The notes under the pieces were generated by a model. That model was given only the letters and a program-made list of their open reading frames with translations. It searched no databases and was not told the DNA's origin. Shown here piece after piece: positions 36,880 through 48,334 of a DNA stretch of 64,000 nucleotides (the first letter of the stretch is position 1; every line of letters begins with the position of its first letter). Position numbers and translations under genes: made by a program. Origin of the DNA: Euborellia annulipes (taxonomy: Eukaryota > Arthropoda > Insecta > Dermaptera > Anisolabididae); NCBI GenBank assembly GCA_023213315.1, contig JAKCPI010005089.1, positions 310,001 through 374,000 on the forward strand, given 5' to 3'.

Positions 36880-37215
36880 TTGCTGATTCGCTGGATGACG
36901 GAGCACGCGCTATTCGGACGCCTTCAAACAGTACAAAATAAGAGAAATGCAGTGCTGTACGCCAGTCGGTAGGCATACAGCCAACCACCCGGTCATGCAT
37001 AGCGACCTTTACTATCGCTATTGTTATCACTTTCCACTGACACCGCCACCATCGCCGTCGTCGCCGCTCCGTCGCCGCTGCTGCTCCTGACGGTGGCAAA
37101 ACTTTCAGTCTGGGTTGCGTGATCATCAACAGCGCCACCGCATCCCAACCACCACCCCTTGGTATTGTTGTCACTTGCTAGTAACACGCTCATTTCTTTG
37201 ACATTTTTCATTATG
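36880..37215 (+). CDS. Possible first exon ending ATG|GT
   Basis: A GC-rich island (CACCGCCACCATCGCCGTCG, CGCCGCTCCGTCGCCGCTGC) ends in TTTTTCATT ATG (37,213-37,215) directly before a strong donor GTAAGG. A GC-rich leader with the start codon at the exon edge is typical of a promoter-proximal exon. A phase-compatible exon candidate lies at 42,834-42,899. Product unknown. Confidence 0.3.
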
Positions 37216-37787
37216 GTAAGGTAATTTTTTTTTTTTTTTTTTTAATGCACATTGTTATTCATGAAAATTTTGTACGTTTACATGAAAACGATGTTTTTTT
37301 TATTTTGAGAACCAAAGCATGTTTAAAAAATTGTTTTATACACACAAACATTAAAATAATATTATTTATAAATTCTCATTTCAAAGCATGTTTACTATTT
37401 TTTTTTTTTTTGCTTATAAATGTTATTAAAGTTATGCATGTGTAGGGTTACAGGGTCAATCCCTTCTAACCCCCACCCCTCTGCTCCGCGCTCCCTCTCT
37501 CGCTCTTATGGAATGGGATCTCGAATGACACGAGATCGGCACGCTCGTTGGGAGTATTTGAGATCAAGTACAATAACTACTTAATAAAAAAGTTGATGGA
37601 TAGTGCAAGAGAGGTAGTTTTAAGCTGCAAGTTCTTTTAATTTTGTATTTTTTTTATGCTTTTTTTGTGACTTTAGAGCAAGTAAATAAATATTCATTCA
37701 TTCTTTCTCTCACCTCCCTTTTATTATATATTTTTTTCATTTATTTTCAATGAAGATGGAAGAAATTGCTGGCGTTTAGAATTTTTT

Positions 37788-37905
37788 TGGCCCTCGGGCC
37801 TTGGTGTAATTGCTGGCTGGCCTTCTATACCAAGATCGGTTCGGATCTCTGGCAGTTCGATGATTTTATTTAAGCCATTTGGTATTCAAATTTTTCTGCT
37901 TTGAT
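37788..37905 (+). mobile_element. tRNA-derived SINE
   Basis: CCTTGGTGTAATTGCTGGC (A-box region), CTTCTATACCAAGATC, B box GGTTCGGATCTC, body TTTATTTAAGCCATTTGGTA. Same family as 22,529-22,949 and uninterrupted. Confidence 0.55.
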
Positions 37906-38420
37906 AGAAATTTCATTTTTTTCTTCATATAACACCTGGCATAATCTTCGTTTTATTTATGTTAAGGTGTTGAGTCAATTAATTTTTTATCTATTATTTT
38001 TATCCAAAATTTTGGCCCGTGCCTATTTATATTTTGGCGACGATGAGTTACCGGTGTTATTAAGACTGGCATTTGTTTTCTATATTCTGATCTCTATTTC
38101 TCCATCTTCTCGTCACATAGAGATCTTGAAAATGTACATATTTTTAAATACCACCATGTTTTTTTTTTATAACTATTAGTTTTACTAAACGAAATTAAGT
38201 GCTTCAGAAACAGGTGGTCGTAAGTAGAATAAGGGAGATTTTAGGTCAGCAAATAAATTTTCTCGATTATGGGTGAAAATAAGATAATAATAATTTGATA
38301 AAGGAATAGTTTCACAGAGATAAAAAAAATTAGGACAGTTCGGTCAATGTATAGTTGAAAAAAAAACGAAGAATAGAAGGGGGAATGACGGACAGGCGGA
38401 TTATCGAGTTCACATTTACA

Positions 38421-38467
38421 CCGTAAACATTTCGGCAAGCACAACACTCATCTTCATCAGGGTTTAA
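38421..38467 (-). ncRNA. Hammerhead relic
   Basis: Minus strand TAAAC, C, CTGATGA, stem, GCC GAAAT, GTTTA. The core halves and a 5-bp stem I are present, but the residues that form the cleavage site (CGUC) are missing. Confidence 0.3.
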
Positions 38468-38713
38468 AGAGTGGACTAGTCTAATTATCATAATAATGAA
38501 CTAGCCTCAGACTGGCGGAGGGGAGGGGGATAAATCCCCTAGGCCTAAATTTCTAATAAAAAAAAAAAAAAATTAAAATTATTTTTATTGCATTTTTTTC
38601 TCTATAATATCCCCGGTTTTATAAGCATTGATTAATAAATTATAAGGCAGCGTTTCCCAACAGAGTTCCGTGAGCAAAAGAGACCCCGAATTCAACAACA
38701 TTTATGTTTAAAA

Positions 38714-39128
38714 CAGGGATGCCAGATTTAAAATTTGGTCTTGCGGGACAAAAAAAAAAAAAAAAACAATTGAAAAGGAAGCTAAAAAAATACAAAAGTA
38801 ATTAATTTTTTTTTATAACTAGTACATATAATAAGTTTTTGTTTTTACTTATAATTATATATTTTATTCGAAAATGTTCAAAATTTCTCACTTGATTTCA
38901 CTTCTTTTAAAATAAGAACGACACCTTCATTTTTTTTTTTTTATTGTACATTTTAACTTCTTTTAAATTGTTATAATATTTAAGTTTTTGTATAAAATTA
39001 TATTAATTTACTTTAATATTATATAATAATTTTTTATCTGCGGGACATTAGCGTGCTTATGCGGGACGCGGAACTTTTCACTTTTGCGCAGAACTGTCCT
39101 GCGAAATCCGGGACATGTGGCATCCCTG
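38714..39128. mobile_element. Nested hAT-like element, 415 bp, exact TSD
   Basis: CAGGGATGCCAGATTT and ACATGTGGCATCCCTG, flanked by GTTTAAAA on both sides (38,706-38,713; 39,129-39,136). Subterminal GCGGGAC motifs at both ends. Inserted into the 38,648 element. Confidence 0.85.
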
Positions 39129-39354
39129 GTTTAAAAAAACGGGCGGAAATAATAATTATTAAAAATATATTAAAATTAAAACTATTTTACTAAAGGAATT
39201 TATTTTTTATCTATAGCTTATTAGATTTAGAATTATATAAATTGAATGTAATTTTGTTTTGATATTGACGACTAAAATAATATTATTTTTTAAGGTCTTT
39301 TTCGGCATCTAAGGCCCTTTTTATATCAAATTTCAATTCAAATGAAATAAATTT

Positions 39355-39425
39355 TTCACGCTTGGGACGGGAAGCGAACCAGAAACCCCGGCACGAGAAG
39401 CTAACATCTTCGCACTGAGCCACGG
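39355..39425 (-). repeat. tRNA-like SINE head
   Basis: The minus strand reads CGTGGCTCAGTGCGAAGATG (A box) and TCTGGTTCGCTTCCCG (B box) at tRNA spacing. Probably a SINE remnant inside the outer hAT-like element. Confidence 0.45.
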
Positions 39426-40194
39426 GTCAAAATAATATTTATTTTTTGTTTCCAATAATGATAATTAATAAAAAAAAAAATATTATTACACGGACGCTGG
39501 AACATTGTCTAAATAATTGTTGGAAAACGCTGTTATAAGGCCTCTGAGAGCTGGCCGGGCCTTGAGGCTGTATATTTATATGCCCCCCCCCCCAAAAAAA
39601 AAAAAAAAAAAAACTCGAATACGCCTATAATTATTGTAATATTGTTTATAATAAACCCAACAGGGAAGGGGCAAATGAAAAAAATTCCAATATATGCACT
39701 TCAAAAGGAAAACATTTTTTTTTTTTTTTTTGAGTTTTTAGAACCCTTGTCAATTTCATTTAAATAATTTTTTCATTAAGAATGTGGAGTTGTGGTACAA
39801 TAGGCCCGAGCCCTCTCGGAAGGCGATTGAGATTTCTCCTCCCCTGCCCTCCTCCAGACAAGAGGGCTGTCTGCGTTCTTAGGAATAAGAAATTATTTTA
39901 AATTTTGTGTATCATCATCAAATCACCGTTGTTGGTAGAGCAGTATTATTATTATTGGTGTTATTTTTGACATCAGAGTTTTTTACATTTATGTTGATAA
40001 GAGAAGTGGCTGTTCAGCGATTAAAATGATGAAGGGAGAGAGGATGTCAGCCAAAAAGGAGCCTCTATCGAATAAAAATCTCCAGTAAGGATTTTTATAT
40101 TGATATTTCTATTTGGTGATGTTTTTTTTATAGTCAATGTTATTAATTTTTTTTTTTTTTTTGGATGGGTGTGTTAATATAGAGCCTCGGGGCT

Positions 40195-40846
40195 CTAACG
40201 ATTTTGATTAAAATTCATAAATCAACTATTTTTTTAGTTGATCTTTAAAATGTATATTCTCATTTTGCCCTGAAAATTGTTTGAAGCATATTTTACTCTT
40301 GTACTTTATAAGAAAAAGAAGAGAAATGGTTGCCATGGTAACAAAATATAAAACTATTTTCCCATTTTAATTAAAATTCATAAATCAACTATTTTTTAGA
40401 TGTTCTTTAAAAAGTAAAATTTTGTGTAAAAATTGTTTGATTTTACTGATGCAGTATTTCAGATTTTTCAAATTCATTTTTCGGCGCTTCCTTCCATAGA
40501 GCCAATGTTAAATCCCTATGGGGATTTGCATGTTAATTTCGATTCAAAAGGGGGGTCGGTCCCCTTTGGAACTTTTTACACATTAAAAATTATTTTTTCC
40601 AATTCTTTTGAAATTTTGAATTTATTTAGGATTCTCTATAGAGTATAAAATATCCAAATATGAGATTGAAATTTTGAAAAATAACCATAGTTTATTTCAA
40701 GCAGTCAACATTTAAAATGCAAGTTTGGAACTAAGAAACTAAATTTATCTCGACACAAAAAATCTGGTGTGATAGTACAGTGCACAACTTTCGATTACCG
40801 AAGGTAAGAGAAAGTTGTGTACTATGCGTTAATCACAACATATTTT
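40195..40846 (+). repeat. R1 family copy, 3' half
   Basis: Two TTTTGATTAAAATTCATAAA-type segments, CTTCCATAGAGCCAATGTTA, AATTTCGATTCAAAAGG, then TATCTCGACAC and the hairpin AATCTGGTGTGATAGTACAG with CGATTACCGAAGG. Confidence 0.6.
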
Positions 40847-40849
40847 TAA

Positions 40850-41680
40850 AATTATACTTGGTCCACTATAAATGATGAATATATGCAATCTTATGTGTAA
40901 TCATAATAATAATCTGCACGTTTGTATTTCGTCTTCATCTCAAAAATGGAATGAAAATTAAATGTGCTGGCTTGTAATGGGGTTAAAATAAGTATTTGTA
41001 TGTTGTACATATGATATCCAGCTAAAAGATATTGAAAACAGAATTAGAGAGTGATGGCTTTATGCCTCCCCCTCCTCCATCTCCATATATATACTCGAAA
41101 TTTAATCTCGACATTTTAGGGATGTTTCAAGCCGAGGGAACCCCTTTAGAGCTTAGAGCTCCGCCAGCCGTTAAATTCTTCCCCTATTTTTATTAAATTA
41201 ATAGATATATAGATTTCTAACCCATTTGTCTCGGAATAATAATCTTTTGACTCCTTTTCGATACCTCAGACCATTTAGACTCCGCACTTATTTATTTTAA
41301 TTTTAATAAATTTTTGTCTGATGAAATTTATTAATTCTTTTGTGATTATCGTGTTAGTTAGTCCCTGATACAAAAAATTAACTTATATAAGTTAATAATT
41401 CGAAAATGGACGTTAGTAGTCAGGTGAAAAAATAAAAAAAAACTTGTCGCACTCATCTTCACGACAAACAAAAATGTCTGCTTACTGACATGTATACTTA
41501 TTTGTCAATTTTGTTTGCCTTGAAGATGAGTAAGTGAAGCACTCGAAACATTAGCTTCAAAATATCAAAAATTTTATTTATTTTTTCACCTGGCTGCTTT
41601 TTTTAAAGGTAGGCTCACGTGTATTTTTAATTAAGCATCTACAGTCAACCAACTCAACTTATCTATTAATAATATTTAAA
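40850..41680. other. No gene seen; degenerate hammerhead relic
   Basis: Mostly low-complexity DNA. 41,519-41,552 (CTTGAAGA T GAG..CTC GAAACATT) keeps the spacing of a hammerhead but has an altered core and no stem I. Confidence 0.3.
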
Positions 41681-42290
41681 AAAAATCTGGTGTGACTGGA
41701 CCCACAGCACACAATTTTGAAATTTTTGTTCTGTGCTTGTCACACCAGATTTTTTGTGTCGAATATATATAGTTTCCGGCAATACATTGGGATTCAAATG
41801 TAAAATTTATAAATAGAGAAAAATATTTATATTTTGTTACCATGGGAACTATTTGTTCCATATTTCCTATGAAGTACAAGAGTAAAGTGCGCTTCAAACA
41901 ATTTTGAGAGCAAAATGAGAATATACATTTTAAAGAGCATCTAAAAAAATAATTGATTTATGTATTTGAATCAAAATCGTTAGAGTGAATTTTGAGAAAA
42001 TCGAAAAAAACTGAAAAAGTACAACAATAAAGTACTAGTACTCTTTAGCCGATTTTGTTCAAAAGCTTCGTGTTACGTCCCAGAAGGGTAGCTAACTTAA
42101 ATATCAAATTTCAATCTCCTTGCTCTTTTCGTTCTTGAAATATTTTGTTGAGAGGAAGACCATTTTGCGGGACCCACTTTTTTTGGACTCATGGGACCTC
42201 AAAACGTGTATTTCCATCAAAATTTCAACATCGAATTTTTTTATTTTCTCGCTATATTAACATATATACCATGGTATAGGATAGAGAAAA
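41680..42290 (-). repeat. R1 family copy, minus orientation
   Basis: Hairpin AATCTGGTGTGACTGGACCC..CACACCAGATT at 41,683-41,752, then the inverted internal segments, ending at GATAGAGAAAATG near 42,290. Confidence 0.65.
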
Positions 42291-42358
42291 TGTTTTATTC
42301 GTTTTTCCACATGTCAAAGAAATATTTTACTCGAATTTCAGAGAGTGGGGGGGAGAGG

Positions 42359-42546
42359 CAGGGCCGGATCTAGGGGGGGGGGGGCAGTGGGTGCATGAGC
42401 CCCGGGCGGCAGATATCAGGGGGCGGCAATTAAAGAAAGATTTACTAAAAAAAAGGTAAAATAATATGAATTTTGTATAAAAAATTTTAAGGAGGGGGCG
42501 GCAAATTAAATTTTGCTCCCCTAAAAAATTTCTTGGTCCGGCCCAG
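42359..42546. mobile_element. hAT-like MITE, imperfect TSD
   Basis: CAGGGCCGGATCTAGG at the left and TTGGTCCGGCCCAG at the right, with subterminal GGGCGGCA motifs. Flanks GGGAGAGG / GGTGGAGG match 6 of 8. Confidence 0.55.
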
Positions 42547-42833
42547 GGTGGAGGAGGCAAGTATCCTCTCTCATTCACTTCTCTTATGCGAAAAGTTCCT
42601 CGATTTCTTAAAAAAAAAAATCTTATAATTTCTGTATCGTGAATCGGGAAATGATCTCTTTTTATTGAGACGAATTTGTAGCAATTTGTCGTCTCGGTGA
42701 TTCACTTGTCAAAAAAATTATGAAATTCTAGTATAAGAGATTGAGTTTTATTCTCGATACAGGAAAGATAAAATTATATTTATTAACTCTTTGGTATGTG
42801 TTAAATTTTAAACATTTTTTTTTTTTTTTTCAG

Positions 42834-42899
42834 TTGGAGATTGACTTTCAAAAATTGGATTTTTCTTCAGCATCACTTGAAGTGAGTGAACTTGATCAA
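42834..42899 (+). CDS. Possible internal exon, unidentified
   Basis: A 20-T tract and CAG acceptor, 22 codons reading LEIDFQKLDFSSASLEVSEL DQ, then donor CAA|GTACTTCT, phase 0 at both ends. It could follow the ATG exon ending at 37,215. Short, and no partner exon further downstream was found, so it stays tentative. Confidence 0.3.
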
Positions 42900-43636
42900 G
42901 TACTTCTCTTTCTCTCTCCCATTTAGCTCCTGTTCAACAAAAATATCTCGACAAGAAAGACGCTGTTGCTTGTTCTTTTTTTTTTTTTTTTTTTTTTATT
43001 GCCGGTCAAGCACCGACTGCACGCTTTCTTTCTCCCGAAATGATCAAGCATTTCTTGTTGCTCTGGTCATCAAATAATGAAAGAGAACCCGGCAAGTTTT
43101 TTTCTTTTTTTTTTCCTTCCTCCCACTCCGGTATTTTTTAATTAGCAACATATGCTGCTCGCACCAGAAAGGATCCACACCTCTTTATCTTATAATAATC
43201 ATTTTCATTGTTTCGAAATTTTGAATAAATTTAAATAAGAGCTATCAGAATAAATTTGAAGAACCTAGCAATAATTTTACTTTCTCGTACCTTATATATT
43301 AAATATCATGTCAAAAATTCGATGTCGAGGTTTTGATGGATATACATATTTTGAGTCCAAAAAAGTGAGTCCCGCAATTTGGTCTGTCTGTGAGTAAGCA
43401 TTTTAAGCATGAAGGAATTGAGCTACTAAATTGAAATTTTATATTTAAGTAAGGTACCCTCCCGGACACTCAAAATAAGCTTTTGAACAAAATCGGCCAA
43501 AAAGTACTAGTACTTTACTGATGTACTTTTTCAGTTTTTTTTTCGATTTTCTCAAAATTCGCTCCAACGATTTTGATTAAAATTCAAAAATCAATTATTT
43601 TTTACACAAAGCAATTTATAGCTGTGATGTTATATT

Positions 43637-43748
43637 ATTAATAAGAGGGATATGAAATGAGAGATGCAGCTAAGGTTTATTTTTTTCTTTCTAAAAAGAA
43701 AAAAACCTTAGCTGCATCTCTCATTTCATATCCCTCTTATTAATAATT
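43637..43748. mobile_element. Perfect 48-bp-arm hairpin inserted in R1
   Basis: TTATTAATAAGAGGGATATG..GCAGCTAAGGTTT at the left and its exact inverse at the right, separated by about 15 bases of T/A. Host R1 sequence (ATTATTTTTTACA) is repeated either side, so it is an insertion. Either a foldback MITE or a miRNA-like hairpin. Confidence 0.65.
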
Positions 43749-43933
43749 ATTTTTTACATGCTCTTTAAAATGTATATTCTCATTTTGCTCTTGAAATCTT
43801 TTGAAGCACACTTTACTCTTGTAAGATAGGAGAAATGATTGCCATTTTAAAAGACTATAAATGTTTTCCCATTTTGGATAAAATTCATACATCAACTATT
43901 TTTTAGATGCTCTTTAAAAAAGTATATCCTGTC

Positions 43934-44042
43934 GATAATTGTGTGTAAATAACAATTTTTTGGCAACCAAGTTGCAAAACTTTTCCCGCTTAGGGTTAAA
44001 ATTATTCTGGACATATGAGATGGGTCCGTTCCGCTATGTAGA
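43934..44042 (+). mobile_element. Short MITE, copy 1
   Basis: CGATAATTGTGTGTAAATAA, CAACCAAGTTGCAAAACTTT, ATGAGATGGGTCCGTTCCGC. An inverted copy at 47,328-47,446 agrees almost base for base. Its insertion interrupts the 43,279 R1 copy. Confidence 0.6.
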
Positions 44043-44824
44043 TTTTTTGTGAAACTTGTTTGAAGTACACTTTATTGATGAAGTATTTCAGATTTTTCAA
44101 ATTCATTTTTCGGCTCTTTCTTCTATAGAGCCAATATTAAATCCCTATGGGAATTTGCATGTTAATTTCGATTCAAAAGGGGGTGTCCCCTATGAAACTT
44201 TTTACACATTAAAAAAAAAATTTCAATTCTTATGAAATTTTGAATTTATTTAAGATTTTCTATTATATATAAAATATCCAAATATGAGATTAAAATTTTA
44301 AAAAATAACCATAGTTTATTTCAAGCAGTCAATATTTTTTTGGAACTAAGATGCTATGGGAAACTAAATTTATCTCGACACAAAAAAATCTGGTGCGACC
44401 AGTCACACCAGATTTTTTGTCTTTGTTTAATTGTCTGAAATTTGATATGCACCAAGTTCTAATTCTTTCGCATCAAATGAAGGGATATGCGATGGGTCCT
44501 CCGTTCGGTAGCATCATTGATTTTCAATGCCGAGTGCAAATAAAGGGTATAAAGCAAAATCACCTTTGGCTGTTTTCTATAGTGGCAACAGCAGATTATT
44601 TTTGCAATAATCAGATGAGTGTTAGGCCAAAGCAACAAGAGAATCATTTTCTTAAAAAACATCACATCTTATTATTGAATCCACGAGTCAGGCTATGCGA
44701 ATGTTTCTTTTCTCTTTAAACTTAAATTTACCGACTTCTCATTGGGATAATATCAAAAGAGAATATTATTCTCGTTTAATACACTGAGCGTCAATGAAAA
44801 CGTAACAGTGTGAAAATTATTATT

Positions 44825-45112
44825 ATTCCATTCCAATTCAGTGCCTGCTTGAGGATTTGTTTACATTCATGGAATACACAAATGAAAAGAATACATAAAT
44901 ATTTCTCTATACATTTCCTATGGGAGAAATCGTAACTTTAAGATAATTAATAACTCAAAAAGTTATAGGAATTTCGGGATGAAAATAATTTTCCTGTAAT
45001 CCCGAGAAGGTCCTCTTTAAGCATATAAAATTTCATTTCAACATTCCAATGGGAAGTTGTCTAAATAGAGCGTGACAGACGGACAGACAAACAGACGGAC
45101 ATTAGCAAATTA
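44825..45112 (-). repeat. Second copy of the 9,588 repeat, inverted
   Basis: GTGCCTGCTTGAGGATTTGT, CATTCCAATGGGAAGTTGTC, AGAGCGTGACAGACGGACAG mirror the intron 9 copy, with a longer interior. Confidence 0.5.
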
Positions 45113-45184
45113 TATATATAGATATTTAAGATATTATATATATCGCGTATGTGAGCAGCGAAACGGAAATTTATATAATTAAAT

Positions 45185-45260
45185 ATTTATTAATTCATAT
45201 ACCCGAAAAAAGTAAGGGTGTGCCGCCGAGAGTCGAACCACGGATCCTCCAATTTGTATT
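45185..45260 (-). repeat. tRNA-like B-box remnant
   Basis: Minus strand GTGGTTCGACTCTCGGCGG, preceded by GAGGATCC. A related but poorer copy is at 24,060-24,100. Likely a SINE remnant. Confidence 0.35.
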
Positions 45261-47320
45261 CCAAAAGTTGATACCGATAGAAAATTTAAGATAGTGTGTT
45301 CACATAAACACAGACAGACTTAATTATAAAATTACTTTTTTTTTTGAACTCGGAGAATAATTTTATGACGTACTTACTTAAAAGTAAAAGAGCAAGAATA
45401 GTAAGAATAAATTAATAAGATAATCTACGGTATTTCTTTTTGATCTTAAAATCCAATGAGAATCAATTAATAAACAAAATCTATTAGGATGCGATCAAGA
45501 ATTGTGTTGAGGAAATTTGCATATTGACGCTATAACCATGCGTATTCGCAAACTTGGAGGCGATCAATACTTAATGTGTCGCAGCAACACTTGACTCACT
45601 TTTCACACGTGTTCCAAATGTTCAATAGAAGTAATTTTTAAAATTTTGAAAAAATCCAAATATTATTTAAGCAAGAGATGTTTAAGAAAAAGGCATTTTT
45701 TATTTAACTAATCTAAAAAAAGGAGACTGGAGATATAAAATGCGATTCTTAGATTGATTAATTTGTGGTGGTACTTTGTGATTATTAGTGTTGTAATTTA
45801 TCCCCTCCCCAACTTGATACGAGTTTGAAAAATTATGTTCTAGTTGGCAATATAAGATCTCATTTTACTTTCTCACTATTATTACTTTTCGCAAAGTCCG
45901 CCTTCGGTGGGTCTTCCATCTAGCCAGAGGGATGCGCCCCCTGGACCCCCTTTCTCTCGCCTCCGGCGGGCAAGTTTATTGCCTTTTGGGATATTTCTTG
46001 TTGCAATGCAAGTGTTATGATGTTAAGGAAGAATTTTGAGTTCAGGCGAGAATACCGACTGGACACAGCACTAAAGGGTCTATTTATTACTGTTTAAAGG
46101 GTCAGCAGTATGTGTACTCTCTTCATTTTTTTCAACTGCTGCTCCCATAGCTCCTAGTCGTATATTCAGAAAGCTGGTCACAGACTACTAACTAACTAAC
46201 TGCCAGCCATGGACCAAATTTTATAACGATGAGTGGAACACGGATCATTCTTAAAAATTTAAGAAAAAATTCAGGACGGACCAACCTTAGACTTACTCGT
46301 AAACTCTACAAATCTTTAATTAAAATTTTGATTTTGGAGTAAATACGTCAACCGGAAGTAGTGCTTTACCTAATCAGGGGGGTCAAACTCGGTTTGTTTA
46401 CGTTTTTTCCATTCCAAGAGAGTAACGTCATGAGGCTCCTCTTTTTGTAAAAGATTTTTCGGAACAAACCATTTATAAATATTTATATACAGTATATTAT
46501 TAATAAAGCAATGTACATACCAGGGATAAATTAGTTTAGTCAGAAACTATACAATTTGCAAATAAAACAAAATAAATGTGAACTAGGTTATGTGCAGTCA
46601 ACAATGCTGACAAATAGAAAAATACAAGCAAGGAGGAGCTTTATGACGTAGACCCATCAAAAACTGTGACCGGAAAATTGTTTGTTTACTAGTTTCTGAC
46701 CATCCTTTGTATTTTAAAAACCTTGTACCTAATGAGTTTTTTTCAAAATTTATCATAAAATGATAAAAAAAATTACAAATTTCAAAATTAAAAAAAAAAA
46801 ACTTATTAGGTAAAGTACTATTTCTGCTTGACGTATTTGCTCTAAAAGTTGATACAGATCTAGAATTTTAATGTAAGAAGTGTATACCAAATTTCATCGA
46901 TCTGGCTGCTTGAGTTTTTAAGTAATCATCACCACATACAAACACAGACAGACATAATTCCAAAAATGTTGTTTTTTTTTTTGGACTCTAAAACGTCGAA
47001 AATCATCAAAATTTCGAGATCGAATTTTTTGACAATTACAATACTTTCTCTACTTCAAATATCATCGTCCATCATACTAGAGAAGTGACTTCTTCATATT
47101 TTGATCGGATAAATTTGAAGATTATTTTATTATTTCGTCTTCTAAGTGTAAATGTGTTAATTAAAAAATTCTAATTTGCTGCCGCACGACATCCTCTGAC
47201 TAGCTCAACTCCGTGATATGCGTGAGGGTACTGAGTGAAGGAGGTGCAGCGTTTCGTAACGCATGAATTGAATATTGCCTTAAAAAAATTGTAATAAATC
47301 TACGTCATCGCATAGGAAAA
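45260..47320. other. No gene seen
   Basis: AT-rich DNA with a GC-rich patch at 45,895-45,975 (CCGCCTTCGGTGGG, GCGCCCCCTGGACCCC) and a partial inverted R1 piece ending near 47,055 (ATTTCGAGATCGAATTTTTT). No supported exon. Confidence 0.4.
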
Positions 47321-47327
47321 TTTAATC

Positions 47328-47446
47328 CACATAGCGGAACGGACCCATCTCATATGTCCAGAATAATTTTAACCCTAAGCGGAAAAGTTTTGCAACTTGG
47401 TTGCCAAAAATTCAGACAAAAAATTGTTATTTACACACAATTATCG
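47328..47446 (-). mobile_element. Short MITE, copy 2
   Basis: Inverse of 43,934-44,042 with an extra segment TTCAGACAAAAAATT. No clear direct duplication. Confidence 0.6.
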
Positions 47447-48147
47447 TTCTAGTTTATTTAATCAAATCTCATTTCTTATATAAATTTCAAATGGAAAATA
47501 ATATTATTTCTAAAAAAAGATTTTATATAAGAAATGTTTCATTACTTGCTATTTTTTATAAGTGTAAATGAGAAAAGGTTTTTCTTCCGAACAAGGCAGC
47601 GGACATTCTTCATGCCTCAAGATTCTCTAATGAAGCATAAAGAAAAAAAAAAAGGGAAAAAAAAGCAAGAAGAAGAAGAACGAACGAACGAACATTTTCT
47701 CTGAATTCCAGAAGAAAGAACCAAGTTCTTTGTGCTTTTGATTGTTGCTCAGAAAGCCGTATTTATAAACAGGCTTTCGAGTAATAATCATAATCCAAAA
47801 GAGCTTCTCCACTAATTTGATTTGTTCAAGCTGAGAACCATGAATTTTTATGAATCTACTACAAATATTTCAATAATATATTCAAAAAAAAAAAAAAAAA
47901 TCCCGGCGCGCCCAGCACTTTTGGAGCATTCATCCCTCACAAATTTTTATAAAAAAAAGCGCATATAATCGAAAAATAATTTTAACAAATGGAACGTGAC
48001 TTAAAGCACTTCACAAACCTCGTCGAAATTTTAATATTAATTATATAAGAATTCCAGGAGGAGTGGCTGAATATATATTGAGTGGTGAGGATATCCAGGC
48101 AGCCAAAAACAATAAAGAAAATTATATTTATCTTTATTTCATATGTT

Positions 48148-48187
48148 TGTCGACGTTTCGGCCGATATTCCGGCCTTCATCAGGACA
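48148..48187 (-). ncRNA. Minimal type I hammerhead ribozyme motif
   Basis: Minus strand: TGTC / CTGATGA / A / GGCCG..CGGCC / GAAA / CGTC / GACA. All core residues are present, stem I 4 bp, stem II 5 bp, stem III reduced to A-U or AC/GU, cleavage after C. Hammerheads with a tiny stem III are known from Penelope-like elements and retrozymes. One extra A sits between A9 and stem II. Confidence 0.65.
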
Positions 48188-48292
48188 CATGCTGTTTGCC
48201 TCGAGCTCATAGAGGCTCTTGGCAACTCCTGACAATGTGTTTGAGCGAACATTCGTCAGATGTCATAACTTCTGGTTCAATAGTGATGATCC

Positions 48293-48334
48293 TTGTCCTG
48301 ATGAAGGCCGGAATATCGGCCGAAACGTCGACAA
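48293..48334 (+). ncRNA. Minimal type I hammerhead ribozyme motif, inverted partner
   Basis: TTGTC / CTGATGA (48,298-48,304) / A / GGCCG GAATAT CGGCC / GAAA (48,322-48,325) / CGTC / GACAA. Stem I has 5 pairs, one more than its partner. Predicted cleavage is after C48,329. The same extra A as in the partner. Confidence 0.68.

Larger units (their letters stand above)
38648..39532. mobile_element. hAT-like element, 885 bp, exact 8-bp TSD
   Basis: Left CAGCGTTTCCCAAC, right GTTGGAAAACGCTG, flanked by TTATAAGG twice (38,640-38,647; 39,533-39,540). Contains a second hAT-like element (38,714-39,128) and a tRNA-like SINE (39,355-39,425). No transposase ORF. Confidence 0.85.
43279..44420 (+). repeat. 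Most complete R1 family copy
   Basis: Start TTTTACTTTCTCGTACCTTA; TCAAAAATTCGATGTCGAGG; AGCATGAAGGAATTGAGCTA; TATATTTAAGTAAGGTACCC; AAAGTACTAGTACTTTACTG; two TTTTGATTAAAATTCA segments; CTATAGAGCCAATATTAAAT; TTTATCTCGACAC; short hairpin AATCTGGTG..CACCAGATT. Interrupted by a perfect palindrome (43,637-43,748) and a MITE (43,934-44,042). No protein frame. The family has no obvious TIRs; its class is unknown. Confidence 0.65.

Noticed and set aside
37021..37174. Minus-strand ORFs rich in Ala, Ser and Arg
   Set aside because: They arise from the GC-rich triplet-like leader; splice context supports the plus strand instead.
44351..44719. 122-codon ORF
   Set aside because: It begins in the R1 repeat and hairpin and continues into sequence with no protein-like pattern I recognise; there is no splice support.
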